Shown here: one piece after another, positions 24,841 through 35,064 of the stretch
How the letters are laid out: each line of letters starts with the position of its first letter
Position numbering within the stretch: position 1 is the stretch's first letter
Assembly: GCF_020080835.1 (NCBI RefSeq)
Contig: NC_058164.1
Coordinates: forward strand, 11,230,142-11,294,141
Direction of reading: 5' to 3'
Origin: Cotesia glomerata
Taxonomy: Eukaryota > Arthropoda > Insecta > Hymenoptera > Braconidae
DNA: 64,000 bases
Made by a program: the position numbers and the translations under genes
The notes under the pieces: model-generated
The model's input: only the letters and a program-made list of their open reading frames with translations
Told to the model about the DNA's origin: nothing
Databases searched by the model: none

Positions 24841-26214
24841 ATGGCAACCCGCTCCACTCCGTACGATGCGCTGGTAAATCAAAAAAGAATGAGTAAGTTA
24901 CAGGAAACAAACATGAATAGAAACGGGCTTCATGCTCAACAAGCAGCGATTGAAGCAAGCGCTGACATGAAGAGAACGCAAGCGTTGGAGCGCCTTGAGA
25001 AGCTAACCATTGAGCTGCAAGAGTTTGTCCAAACTAAGGTCAATATCCACAAGGAGATAAAGACCAAGACAACCGGTGTGGTCAATGCTCTTGGAAGATT
25101 CAAGAAACTGGATGAGGAATGGCAGTCATCACGACGCCGCATGGAAACTGAAAATGAGACGGAAGAAGCAATGGACACTGAAGCCGACGGTGACGGTGAA
25201 TCTGCTGCTGAGGACAAGGGTGAAACTGACACAAGGTCTGGAAAGAGAAAGGACCGAGATTCGCCAGAGTCAACCGACAAAGTCACAAAGAAGAAGGACT
25301 TGAAAAAAAGCCCTCTCCAACGACTGGCAGGGCAGGGCGACGAACCCAAGAAGACGACTGACTGGGAAAAAGTACAGTCTAAGAAGGAGAAGAGAAGGCT
25401 AGCTAGAGAGCAACTCTCAAAACAGCCGCCGAAGGAGCCCAGGCCAGAGCCTAAGCAGAAAAAACCACGCAAATGGATCAGACCCGACGCACTGATCATC
25501 CGCCCGGCCGAGAAAACAAAGTATGCCGAGATTCTGCGTCGTATAAAGCAGGACGTCCCAGATGAGCAGGTTCGTTCAACTGTGGATAAGATCAACAAGA
25601 CCAGAAGTGGGGACTTGTTGATCACGATTTCGAGGAAGAGCACTGACAAAGGCCAAGGTCTGCAAAAGACGATCGCGGACATCCTTAAGGAGGAGGCCAA
25701 GGTGATTTGCAAGGGGCCACAGGAGACCATCGAGATCCGAGATGTCGATGACGACACGACGAAAGAGCATATTCAGACCGCTCTAAAGAGGGAAGCTGGA
25801 GAAAGTTGTGAAATCCCACTAGAGGCAATCAAGATCCGTAAAGCCTTTAGGGGTACACAGACAGCCACAGTGTCACTACCAGCAGCTGCAGCACAAAAGT
25901 TACTGGAGGGAAACTGCAAAATAAGGATAGGCTGGTCTAATTGCCGAATGAGAGCAACGAAGAGACCCATACAATGCTTCAAATGCTGGCACTTTGGGCA
26001 CTTCGGATCGCAGTGCAAAAGCGAAGTCGACCGGTCTAAACTCTGCATAAGGTGCGGAAAAGAAGGACACAAAATTGCTGATTGTAAAAATCCAGCTAAA
26101 TGTGCACTGTGCTTTGAACGGCACGGCGTAGAAAAGGCGGCTCACCATGCAGGCACGAACAGATGCCCCATCTTCCAAGAAGCGCTCCAGAAGATAACGA
26201 AGCCAAGAACATGA
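24841..26214 (+). CDS. LINE ORF1 protein (Gag-like, CCHC zinc knuckles)
   Basis: 457 aa from the ATG at 24841 (MATRSTPYDAL); the frame is also open upstream to a GTG at 24775, but this ATG is the first good start. Residues about 30-110 are coiled-coil-like (LERLEKLTIELQEF). Then comes a long charged, Lys/Glu-rich linker (about 110-225) and a conserved RNA-recognition-like part (about 230-370, KYAEILRRIKQDVPDEQVR). Zinc knuckles start near residues 379 (CFKCWHFGHFGSQC), 402 (CIRCGKEGHKIADC) and 421 (CALC...H...C). The protein should coat the element RNA. Its stop overlaps the ORF2 start as ATGA, implying ORF2 translation by termination-reinitiation, as shown for R1-clade SART1. Intact. Confidence 0.92.
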   Translation: MATRSTPYDALVNQKRMSKLQETNMNRNGLHAQQAAIEASADMKRTQALERLEKLTIELQEFVQTKVNIHKEIKTKTTGVVNALGRFKKLDEEWQSSRRRMETENETEEAMDTEADGDGESAAEDKGETDTRSGKRKDRDSPESTDKVTKKKDLKKSPLQRLAGQGDEPKKTTDWEKVQSKKEKRRLAREQLSKQPPKEPRPEPKQKKPRKWIRPDALIIRPAEKTKYAEILRRIKQDVPDEQVRSTVDKINKTRSGDLLITISRKSTDKGQGLQKTIADILKEEAKVICKGPQETIEIRDVDDDTTKEHIQTALKREAGESCEIPLEAIKIRKAFRGTQTATVSLPAAAAQKLLEGNCKIRIGWSNCRMRATKRPIQCFKCWHFGHFGSQCKSEVDRSKLCIRCGKEGHKIADCKNPAKCALCFERHGVEKAAHHAGTNRCPIFQEALQKITKPRT

Positions 26215-29189
26215 AGATAGTGCAGCTCAACCTCAATCATTGTGAGGCTGCGCATGACCTGCTCATGCAAACTGTGCGCGAATTAGAGGCAGATGTAGCA
26301 CTTATAAGTGAGCCTTATAGACATCTGAGTAACCAACCCTGGGAATCTGACAGCACTAACAAAGCCGTCATCTGGTCCTGCGGTAAATGTCCTTTTCAGA
26401 GAACAGTCAACAATAAAGAAGCTGGCTTCGTAGCAGCATGGGTAGATGGCATCCGCTTCTACAGTTGCTATGCACCACCTAGTCTCTCTAATGACCATTT
26501 TGAAGACTTCCTTGATCGGCTAACTGAGGACGCAAGAAAACACTTTCCCGTGGCAATAGCTGGTGACTTCAATTCCTGGGCAACAGACTGGGGCAGCAAG
26601 TTCACTAATACACGTGGAAAAGCACTTCTCGAGGCAATGGCCACTCTGGACGTGATCCTTCTTAATACCGGTGACACGCCAACGTATACTAAAGGAGAGG
26701 CAAACTCAACTGTCGACCATACATTTGTCAGCAGTTGCTTAGCTCGAAGAGGTTTTTCTTGGAAAGTATTGAACATCTATACAGCCAGCGACCATAGTGC
26801 GATACTATGGGAAATATCAACTGGCCAGAAACTAACAAGAGACAACAGGAGCGCTAGCGCGGTTGGGTGGAAAGTTAAGTCTCTCGACCCCACTGCTTTA
26901 GTAGTAGCCTTAGACTGCAATCCGATCATCGTAGAAACTGCTGAAGAGAAGACCAAGGACCTAATGAGAAGAGTCACCCAGGCTTGCGACGCTAGTATGT
27001 CTCGGAAACGTCGCATAAATTCAAGACCTTCAATGCACTGGTGGAACGATCACATTAGCATTCTACGCTCAAAGTGTCTTAAAAAAAGAAGAAAGTCTCA
27101 GCGTGGCTACAGACGATCTAACTCCGCAGAGCTGTTGGCAGAGTATAAAAAGGCCCGTCGAGAACTGAACAGAGCCATCAAAGAAAGCAAAAGACGTTGC
27201 TGGAAGGAACTGGTCGCAGAAGTTGAGAAAGATCCATGGGGCAGACCGTATAAGGTGGTTATGACCCACTTGAAATGCCAACCAATGCCATCACCTACGT
27301 GTCCACAACTCCTAGAGAAGATTGTTATTACGTTGTTTCCCCAACAGCTGGTATTCACCTGCAAGTTGGAGCAGCTCAATTCTGAAGATATCCCAACTAT
27401 CACGTTGGACGAGTTGATAGAGGCAGGAAATCGAGTAGGGAATAATGAGGCGCCGGGATTGGACGGAATTCCTAATATTGCTCTGAAATCAATCCTTAGG
27501 GCAGCACCAACATTATTCCTGGACGTTTACGATACATGCCTGAAGGAAGGGACTTTTCCCCAGAAGTGGAAACAGCAACGGCTAGTGTTACTTTCGAAGG
27601 GGAAAAAGCCGCTGGAAGAACCGTCATCCTACCGACCACTCTGCATGTTAGACACGGCCGGCAAGATATTCGAGCGCATAATTCATCAGAGAATAGAGGC
27701 TTTAGTCGATCCACTCCTAGCAGAGAACCAGTTTGGTTTCCGAAAAGGACGGTTAACTCTGGATGCTATCAAATTGGTTGTTGATATAGCCAAGGATGCA
27801 ATCGCCGGAACGAGATGGAAAGGTGGAAAGAAGAAATACTGCTTGGTGGCTGCTTTGGACATCAAGAATGCCTTCAACTCCGCTAACTGGGACTGCGTTA
27901 TGCGGGCTCTAGAAGAAAAAAACATACCAGGATACCTTCGCAGAATAGTAGCGAGCTACTTCACGAACAGGCTCCTGAAATATGACACGACGAATGGTAC
28001 GGAAGTGTACGAAATCTCCAGAGGAGTGCCACAGGGATCAGTCTTAGGTCCTCTGCTATGGAACATCATGTATGATGGCCTCCTGAGAATAGCATTGCCT
28101 ACGGGAGTCAAACTTGTAGCATATGCGGATGACGTAGCTGTCGTGATTGTCGCAAAGCACCTCGAAGAGATAGAAATGGCATTTGATATTACATTCAGAC
28201 GAGTCAATTTGTGGATGGACATGATGAACTTGCAACTAGCCAAGCATAAAACCGAGGCAGTGCTCATCACCAGCAGAAAAACGGTAGAAACCATCAAGTT
28301 GAGAGTCGGAGAACAAGAAATCACATCACAACCATTTATCCGTTATCTGGGAGTGATGCTGGATGCACGACTCAACTTCAAACAGCAGGTGGAACATGTC
28401 AGTGCCAAAGCGTCAGTAGTGAGAGCTAGTCTCGCACGGCTGATGCCTAACATCGGAGGCCCAATGCAGAGCAGGAGGCTACTATTGTCATCAGTAGTCA
28501 CATCAGTGCTCACTTACGGAATATCCATTTGGGCTGATGCACTGGAAACCCAAGAATCATGGAGAAAAGCTGGACCAATATACCGACTGAGTGCCCTACG
28601 AGTAGCTAGTGCCTTCCGCACTATATCAGAAGAAGCAGTGTGCGTCATTGCTGGAACCCTACCTCTTAGAGTTCTAGCAGAGGAAAGACGGGCCTTTTAC
28701 CAACGAAAAAGGTCAACTGCACTGATCCCTGAAGAACTTAGAATTGAAGAACGGCAGAAGAGCATAGGCCGATGGCAACTACAATGGGATGCTGCAGAGA
28801 AGGGTAGGTGGACGCACCGTCTTATACCTCGGATCGACATTTGGCTTAACCGGAATCACGGTGAGGTCAATTACTATCTTACGCAGATGTTGTCGGGACA
28901 TGAGTGTTTTCGAGAGTATCTACACCGCTTTAAGCACGATGACTCTTCGGAGTGCCCGTCCTACCCAGGAGCTGCTGAAGACGCGGAGCACGTCTTCTTT
29001 GTATGTCCTCGTTTCGATCCACAGCGTGAAGAACTGGAGAGGATCCTGAACCAGAGAATGCAACCAGATTCACTAGTAGAAGCAATGTTGTCATCAGAAG
29101 CTGCCTGGAACGCTACCAACACTTTTGCAACAGAAGTCCTTAAAGACTTGCGTTCCACCGAAAGAAAAAGAGCAAATAGCAGAAGATAG
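26211..29189 (+). CDS. LINE ORF2: APE endonuclease + reverse transcriptase
   Basis: 992 aa from the ATG at 26211 (MKIVQLNLNHCEA); the frame is open from 26163 but this start gives the ATGA overlap. N-terminal APE-type endonuclease: AGDFNSW near residue 118, TGDTPTYTK, and SDHSAILWEI near 193. It makes the target nick. Reverse transcriptase about 430-720: PGLDGIPN, SYRPLCMLDTAGKIFERI, LDIKNAFNS, GVPQGSVLGPLLWNI, catalytic YADD at about 638, YLGVMLDARL. C-terminal zinc finger near 915: here CPSYPG with H and C following, where the sister copy has CPSCPG. Thus the second Cys is Tyr (TAC at 28962-28964), a G-to-A change that should weaken the finger. Otherwise uninterrupted over its whole length. 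Confidence 0.93.
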   Translation: MKIVQLNLNHCEAAHDLLMQTVRELEADVALISEPYRHLSNQPWESDSTNKAVIWSCGKCPFQRTVNNKEAGFVAAWVDGIRFYSCYAPPSLSNDHFEDFLDRLTEDARKHFPVAIAGDFNSWATDWGSKFTNTRGKALLEAMATLDVILLNTGDTPTYTKGEANSTVDHTFVSSCLARRGFSWKVLNIYTASDHSAILWEISTGQKLTRDNRSASAVGWKVKSLDPTALVVALDCNPIIVETAEEKTKDLMRRVTQACDASMSRKRRINSRPSMHWWNDHISILRSKCLKKRRKSQRGYRRSNSAELLAEYKKARRELNRAIKESKRRCWKELVAEVEKDPWGRPYKVVMTHLKCQPMPSPTCPQLLEKIVITLFPQQLVFTCKLEQLNSEDIPTITLDELIEAGNRVGNNEAPGLDGIPNIALKSILRAAPTLFLDVYDTCLKEGTFPQKWKQQRLVLLSKGKKPLEEPSSYRPLCMLDTAGKIFERIIHQRIEALVDPLLAENQFGFRKGRLTLDAIKLVVDIAKDAIAGTRWKGGKKKYCLVAALDIKNAFNSANWDCVMRALEEKNIPGYLRRIVASYFTNRLLKYDTTNGTEVYEISRGVPQGSVLGPLLWNIMYDGLLRIALPTGVKLVAYADDVAVVIVAKHLEEIEMAFDITFRRVNLWMDMMNLQLAKHKTEAVLITSRKTVETIKLRVGEQEITSQPFIRYLGVMLDARLNFKQQVEHVSAKASVVRASLARLMPNIGGPMQSRRLLLSSVVTSVLTYGISIWADALETQESWRKAGPIYRLSALRVASAFRTISEEAVCVIAGTLPLRVLAEERRAFYQRKRSTALIPEELRIEERQKSIGRWQLQWDAAEKGRWTHRLIPRIDIWLNRNHGEVNYYLTQMLSGHECFREYLHRFKHDDSSECPSYPGAAEDAEHVFFVCPRFDPQREELERILNQRMQPDSLVEAMLSSEAAWNATNTFATEVLKDLRSTERKRANSRR

Positions 29190-29432
29190 AAGGAAGGTAG
29201 TTAACACCTTAGCCACCAGAAGGAAGAGCAGTAGCTAGATCCTCCCTTCATGAAGTAATGCCTGACGGCGGTTTCCATGAGGGATTAGAGGAAAGAAGGA
29301 AAAGGGGTTTAGGGTTTAGTGGGTAAGGGCGTTAGTGTCGAGTTTTAGTATGACGCTGCGTCGAGTCGCCACATATCCAGGTCAAACAGCTATGCCTAGA
29401 ATCCGTGAAAAGGATTCCCCCCCTAAAAAAAA

Positions 29433-29463
<31 letters not shown>

Positions 29464-29805
29464 GTGACAACCTCGCGGGAGTAGTCAGGGAAGCTTCCTA
29501 TGACCTCAAAACGTCGAGATCTGATGAAAACTCGATTTTCGAAAAAACAGGGTAAAAACAATAACTTCCCGATTTTTGAAAATTTTCAATTTTCTTAGCG
29601 GGAAGTTAAAAATTTTCCTGTCCGTCATGTATGAAACCCTGAAAACTCTGAAAACACTCTAACTTTCGAAAAAATGCATCAATTGAATTAAATTTTTTTT
29701 TTTTAATTCTTGAGGATAATTGTAGGTAACTGAATGCGAATGGTTAGGTAATTCATGTACAATTAATAAAATAAAAAAGCAAGAAGATTGTATATCTATA
29801 TATAT

Positions 29806-30490
29806 TAAGGTGCTTTTTTTTTTCAACTATTCTTTTTTTTTCAGTTCCATTGTGAAATTTTGCTGCAAGTACCCAAAAAAAAATACCCTGAAAGTTTAGG
29901 CCCTTAATATTAATATTAAGACCTCGACCCAGGCTTTTAAAGATTTCCCCTTAAAAAAACACAGAAATTTTGATTTTTTTATGTTTAAATTTCTATAGCT
30001 CAGTGGCATTTCATAGCATTGCTTCGACCGTGGACGGGTTTTTTCAGAATCGAATGCTCTACAAAAGTGTCCATTGCGGCCAAGCTGTAACTCGAATCGG
30101 CGAGGTAGTACAGGCCTCTAAACTTGATTTTTCCATGAAATTCGCGTTTTTTCGCATTTATCTCGTGAATGGCAAGAGCTACAGAAAAAATGTGAATGAC
30201 AAATTTGTAGAGCATTCAATTTCCTATAAAAAATGTCCTAAGCACCAAGTCGCTAAAATCAATATTTTCGGAGATATTTAATAATATTTTAAAAAGATAT
30301 TTTTTATAATTTGACGCAATTTTCGATAAACATTTTAAATTACTCAAAATTCAGCACTATTCGAGTCGAAATAGAGCCGAAATAGAGCTTCCTAGTCCGA
30401 AATAGAACCCATTTAGAGCCCAGTAGTCCGAATAGCACCGACATTGGACCTACAGGTCCGACTTTTAATCGAGAGGTCCGATTTTAAACC
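29806..30490 (+). repeat. Non-coding repeat family X, copy 1
   Basis: Matches 49290-49945 in inverted orientation. Shared landmarks are the poly-T stretch after AAGGTGC, CCTTAATATTAATATTAAG, ATTGCTTCGACCGTGGACGG, GAATCGGCGAGGTAGTACAG and a tail of TAGTCCGA/GGTCCGA units (about 30370-30500). Short ORFs of 71-103 codons on both strands in both copies follow from the sequence conservation and show no codon constraint. A related but more diverged text lies at 62950-63650. Confidence 0.75.
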
Positions 30491-30939
30491 CTCAAGTCCG
30501 ATACAGAATTGAAATCATTATTTTTACCATTTATTTATTTATCAGTGAACTTGTTAATTAATTTTTTTTTTTTATTTAGATAACATTTACAAGAGAATTT
30601 TTTTAAGTTGTGTCGTAAAGGAGAAGCTAATCAATCGTACTTTATTTATTTATTAAGATTTGTACCCGTTAATTAATTCGTATTTTCAAACTGACAGCTC
30701 TCAGAGGTATATCAGCGAATAAATTCATTACTTATATTTTTCCAGAGACGTACATAAAATTTTTAGAAATTACATATAAAAATTCGTCATTGAAAAAAAA
30801 AAATTTATTTTCAAATTAATATTATTAATTTTAATAATTTTTTTTATTTTTTAGTATAGGCGATCCAGTCCATAAACAAATTACTAATGAACATTATACA
30901 ACACTCATGATCCTGCTGCGATAATTGTATGCAAACCTT

Positions 30940-33740
30940 ACAACGTTATACTTGAAAGTGTCAAATACAGAACACTACGGAAACAATACTCGACAGACAT
31001 AAAGCGGACGAGAGAAAGCAGCTGGCGGGACTTCGTTACGAAGAAAGGTAATCAAGAAAAGTGGGGTCCTATTTACAGAACCTGCGCAGAAAAAGTTAGA
31101 GTCAAAAGTGCAATGCGCACGCTAAATCGTAACGGAGCATCCACGGAAAACTTTAAGGAAACAGCCAGGTGTTTTCTCGAGACGCATATTGTAGACGATG
31201 ACCAGGACAACGAAACCCCCGGTCAGGAAAAGATTAGAGCCAACACAATTTTACTACCTGACACCGCGGACGCCGAACCGTTCACCCGCGCGGGTGGACA
31301 AGGTCTTAAAAACACTGAAAAACAAGAAGGCCCCGGGGCCGGACTTGATAGAAAACGAGGTAGTTAAACGCGCAGGAGTTATCCTTCGCGAACAGTTTTT
31401 AGAGCTATATAATGCTTGCCTGGCGCTAAGAGCATTCCCAAAAGAGTGGAAGAAGGGGGCAATCATAATGTTAGTTAAAAGCACCGACAAAAACGCAAAT
31501 GACCCTAAATCTTACCGGCCAATTTGCCTCCTTTCGGGTTTAGGTAAGGTGTTCGAGAAGCTCATAAAAGAGCGACTTACCACCACAGTCTTAGCGGAGG
31601 GGAACATTTCGAGCCGACAGTTTGGCTTCACAGCCAAAAAGTCGACGGAAGATGCAATTGTGGAGATGCGCCGATTGGTAGACTCTTCAGAGAAGAGACT
31701 GGTGGTCGGACTTCTCTTCGATATCTCTGGCGCTTTTGACAACGTGTGGTGGCCGTTAGTACTCGAGGGCCTCAAGGCCAGAGGCTGCCCTAGCAACATT
31801 TACGCGGTAATTCGGAATTACTTTGAGGACAGATCGGTCGCGCTGTCATGGGGTTTTGGTAGCGAGTCGAAAACGCCAACGCGAGGGTGCCCGCAAGGAT
31901 CAGTGCTAGGACCATTATTTTGGAACATCATGTTCGACGATCTCCTTAAGAGACTCGAACTGACAGAACACAGGAATAAATTTGTTGCGTTTGCTGACGA
32001 TTTGCTCGTCCTAGTAGAAGGCTCTTCGAGAAAAGAAATAGAGCATAATAGTCAAATAGTAGTAGATAATATACTGGAATGGTGCTGTTCCGCAAAGCTC
32101 GAGCTGTCGAAGTCGAAGACTGAAGCCATCTTCCTCAAGAACGAATTTGTACATCGCGGTCCACGTAAGGACAAAAAGAGCCCGTACCCCTATGGAGCAA
32201 AAGGACGACAGAGAAAGCCCAAATACGATAACAAACCGCCAAAAATAATGATAGGAGACTCCAAAGTCAAATTCAAATCGAGCGTTAGATACTTAGGGGT
32301 ACACTTCGACGAGGGCCTCAAAGTGAAAAATCACATTAAAACAAGGCGCGCGAAACTAAGTAGGGTATTCGGGCGCATGCGGCGTATTGCGCGGGCAGAA
32401 TGGGGATTGCGATACCCAGCTATGTCCACCATATACAAGGGTTTCTTTATGCCTGTCGTCACATATGCGGCGGCAGCTTGGAGTGACCGTTGCGATAGGG
32501 AGGACTGGAGACATCTTCGAGCACTTCAGCGTCAAGCGCTGATAACAACAACTACTGCCTACAGGACAGTTTCGCTTGAGGGGATTTGCGTAGTCGCGGG
32601 GGCAGTGCCCATTCAGCTCGTAATAGACGAACGGTGCGCGCGATACAGCCTCCGTATCGGCAAACAGGCTACCCTTGGAAACGTCACCGTGCAGCCAGAT
32701 GCGGAGGATCGCCTTGTCACCCTTAGAACTGAAACCATACGTCGGTGGCAAGAACAATGGGATACATCAGAGAACGGCCGCGAAACTAAAGTCTTCTTTC
32801 CAGACGTAGCAGAGCGTCTAACAAACAAATGGATCAGCCCTAACTTCTGGCTGACCCAAATCCTAACCGGCCACGGTTGCTTTAGAGAATACCAATACAA
32901 GTACGAACATACGGATAGTAGATTCTGCGACGAGTGTAGGGAGAATGGGTTAGGAGAAAGGGTCGACAACGTGGAGCACTTAATGCTTGAATGCCATGAG
33001 TACGAGCCTCAACGTGAGGTGCTCAAGGACATATGGGGTGGGAACGCGGAGTGGGCGAGCGTTGCGCGTGCGATTGCCACATCCCAAAGTAACTTCAAGC
33101 TTTTAAAAGGTTTCAGTAAAGTAGTAATGTGTTGCAAACTCCAAACCCAGCTAGCTAATGAAAACGCGACTAGGGACGAGACTCAACAGACATCCACCTA
33201 GGTAGAGTCGGAGCGCCTAGGCACAAGCGATATGCTCCACACAATTGTGAGGACAGTATAAAGCTTTGGATGACTGACGTAGAATAAGCTAGGGAAAATG
33301 TCTACAAATAACACAAGTGCCCGGGCACCCTACACACGCAAACACTTACACGTAAAATCAAACGTTACACACAACACATCACACAAACAACATGGTCTTC
33401 AATCGACTCCGCCTCCCCGTGGTCCCCGCTGGATACTGCTCATATCCTGTGGGTACATCTCGATGTGCCTACGGGGAATGAGTTGCCAGAGGAGTCGATG
33501 AGAGTTGCACACACTTACAATTATACGCAACTCTTGCAGCTGTTCAATGAATGTGTATAAACACAAGAGAACGGCGGTTTTTCCTTGCCCGCGAACTGGG
33601 CTGTGTTCTCGTTATGGTGGGAGTAGGACAAATATACGTGCGTGTATAGCTCTTTTGAGCCCAGGAAACGGCCTCTTCGGAGGTAGGCGAAAGCCTCGCC
33701 ATATATTCTTCTATACTTGAAAGTAAAGAGATTTTAAAAA
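30940..33740 (+). mobile_element. Second, distinct R1-like LINE, 5'-truncated
   Basis: Homology starts about 30940, before the RT domain, so ORF1 and the endonuclease are absent. After the ORF2 stop (33201) a ~0.5-kb GC-richer 3' UTR follows, up to about 33720, where the sequence turns into A/T-rich DNA. Its proteins are only loosely similar to those of the (AC)n-targeting element, so it is a separate family. No target microsatellite or clear target duplication is visible. Confidence 0.82.
31113..33201 (+). pseudogene. LINE ORF2 reverse transcriptase, one frameshift
   Basis: The upstream part (SAMRTLNRNGASTENFKETA...) is open to about 31290 in one frame. The RT then continues in another frame to 33201 (KKAPGPDLIENEVVKRAG, SYRPICLLSGLGKVFEKLI, LLFDISGAFDNVWW, RGCPQGSVLGPLFWNIMFD, FADDLLVLV, RYLGVHFDEGLK). 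The switch lies in the CCCGCGCGGG stretch near 31286-31296, so a one-base indel is the simplest cause. The C-terminal zinc finger is intact (CDEC...NVEHLMLEC). The downstream frame is open for about 640 codons. Confidence 0.88.
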
Positions 33741-34607
33741 ATTTTTTAAATATTTTGTAAAATTCTTTAATGCTTTTTAAAATGTTGAAAATTTAGTAAT
33801 TATATAGAAGTGGGGCTCGCATGTTTTTTGAGGATAAAAAATCGAAAAATTAATATTTTTCGGAATTTTTTTTTCTTCAAATTGTTCATCTCCGCGGCGG
33901 ATTTATGATAAAAATTTAACTTTAGCTCAAAATCATCCCTTAAGCTAAGGTAATTGAATTTGAAAAGTAAAAAATAAAAATTTTGACTTTTGATCAAGAA
34001 TTTGATGGTTAAACACTAAAATTTCGTTGAATTTAAACTTTGCATCTTGTTACGCATTAAAAACTAAACAATTAAAAAAAAAATTTCCAAAAATATTAAT
34101 TTCATTTTTTTTTTAAATTATTCCATTTTCGATTAAATTTAAGAAAAAAAATAAATCATTTGGTTGAAAACAATTTCTCATAGTGATTTCATGATTTGAA
34201 AAAACCTGAGTCCCACTTCTATATAATTACGGAAAATTTTTGAAAATTCTTTAAATTATTTTAAAATTTTTAAAAATTCTTTAAAGCTCTTTAAAATTTA
34301 AGAAAATATTTTAAAATCTTATTTAAAATTTTTTACAGCTTTTTAAAATTACCGAAAAGGTACATTTAGATTTTGTAAAAATTAATAAATACTTATTTCA
34401 ATTTTTACGAAATATTTTTAACTTCCCGATTTTCGAAAATTTTCAATTTTCTTAGTGGGGAGTTAAAAAAAATTCTTTTGAATTTAATTAATTATAGTAC
34501 GTAGCTTTACTAGTATAGTAGTAACGATGATTGACAACATTTCTAACTTGTCACCTATATTTCCATACAGTCAATAATTCATATTCAAAAAAAATTAATT
34601 CACGTAC
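33741..34607. other. AT-rich interval without genes
   Basis: Dominated by AAATTTTTTAAA-like text; includes the small palindromic fragment at 34419-34469. No supported coding sequence. Confidence 0.5.
34419..34469. repeat. Palindromic fragment of the AACTTCCCG repeat family
   Basis: TAACTTCCCGATTTTCGAAA at the left mirrors TTTTCTTAGTGGGGAGTTAA at the right, matching the terminal part of the host repeats at 12713 and 29608. It appears as a self-contained hairpin. Confidence 0.7.
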
Positions 34608-34718
34608 TATCGTTCGTAGTAGCGTAATCGGTTAAGCATCGGCTTCGCGTCTGTAGGGTCGTGTGTACGAATCTTTGTTAGGGCGTATTTAATTTATTTC
34701 TTCTGGCTAGGTAGGCGA
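34608..34718 (+). repeat. tRNA-like (SINE-type) sequence, copy 1
   Basis: TAGTAGCGTAATCGGTTAAG resembles a tRNA A box/D arm, and GGTCGTGTGTACGAATC a B box/T arm, about 30 bases apart, as in tRNA-derived SINE heads. The part from 34637 recurs in the same orientation at 49026-49108, outside the inverted structure. Acceptor-stem pairing is poor, so it is not a functional tRNA. Confidence 0.6.
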
Positions 34719-35064
34719 GTGTTTAAGTTGTAACAATACTTTTCCCCAAAATTTAACTAAATTCGACCGATGGCGGAGATATCGGCTGGGTAGGGTATTT
34801 TACGCTCGCCCTTTTAAACATATAATAAATTAACCCGGAAACCCCTCAGGCTGGGTTAGTGCACATTTGGACGCCAGATAATTTTATCCAAAAATTACCA
34901 AAAATAATAAAAATTCCAGGGGCCGCGCCGGACGATCAATCAACGATTCGAGTTAATGCGGATGAAAAGCGCAGGTTGCAGTACAATTAAAATAAAATTA
35001 GGGTAAAATACAGAGTAAGAAACAATAAGTGATTAAATCTGTGTAATATTCCGAAAGATCCTGC

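Larger units (their letters stand above)
24347..29449 (+). mobile_element. Near-complete R1-clade non-LTR retrotransposon in (AC)n
   Basis: About 5.1 kb. It has a GC-rich 5' UTR (24347-24840), ORF1 (24841-26214), ORF2 (26211-29189) and a 3' UTR, and ends with CCCCCCCT and 25 A (29425-29449). GC content is well above the surrounding AT-rich DNA. Both sides are (CA)n. In the R1 clade, the Mino and Waldo lineages are known to insert into AC-type microsatellites; that knowledge plus the junctions supports a Mino/Waldo-like assignment. Full length and two open ORFs make it the youngest-looking element here. Confidence 0.92.
23748..29608 (+). repeat. Host repeat copy B, split by the near-intact LINE
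   Basis: The flanks 23748-24346 and 29450-29608 are the two halves of the repeat described at 12713-17157, in the opposite orientation. The left half begins within a GAGCTC palindrome, so that end is truncated against the Copia fragment. The right end finishes in TTAGCGGGAAGTTAA. Parts of the text are strikingly similar to copy A (for example AGCTTGGTGGCGATCGACGT), but there are many substitutions, so the two host copies are old and the LINE insertions are independent. Confidence 0.72.

Noticed and set aside
29970..30281. 103-codon ORF also seen in the inverted copy at 49462-49716
   Set aside because: Conservation is at the DNA level in a repeat; ORFs exist on both strands and have no ATG context or domain.
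34608..34718. Functional tRNA gene
   Set aside because: A- and B-box-like motifs are present but acceptor and anticodon stems do not pair well, and the second copy lacks the A box.
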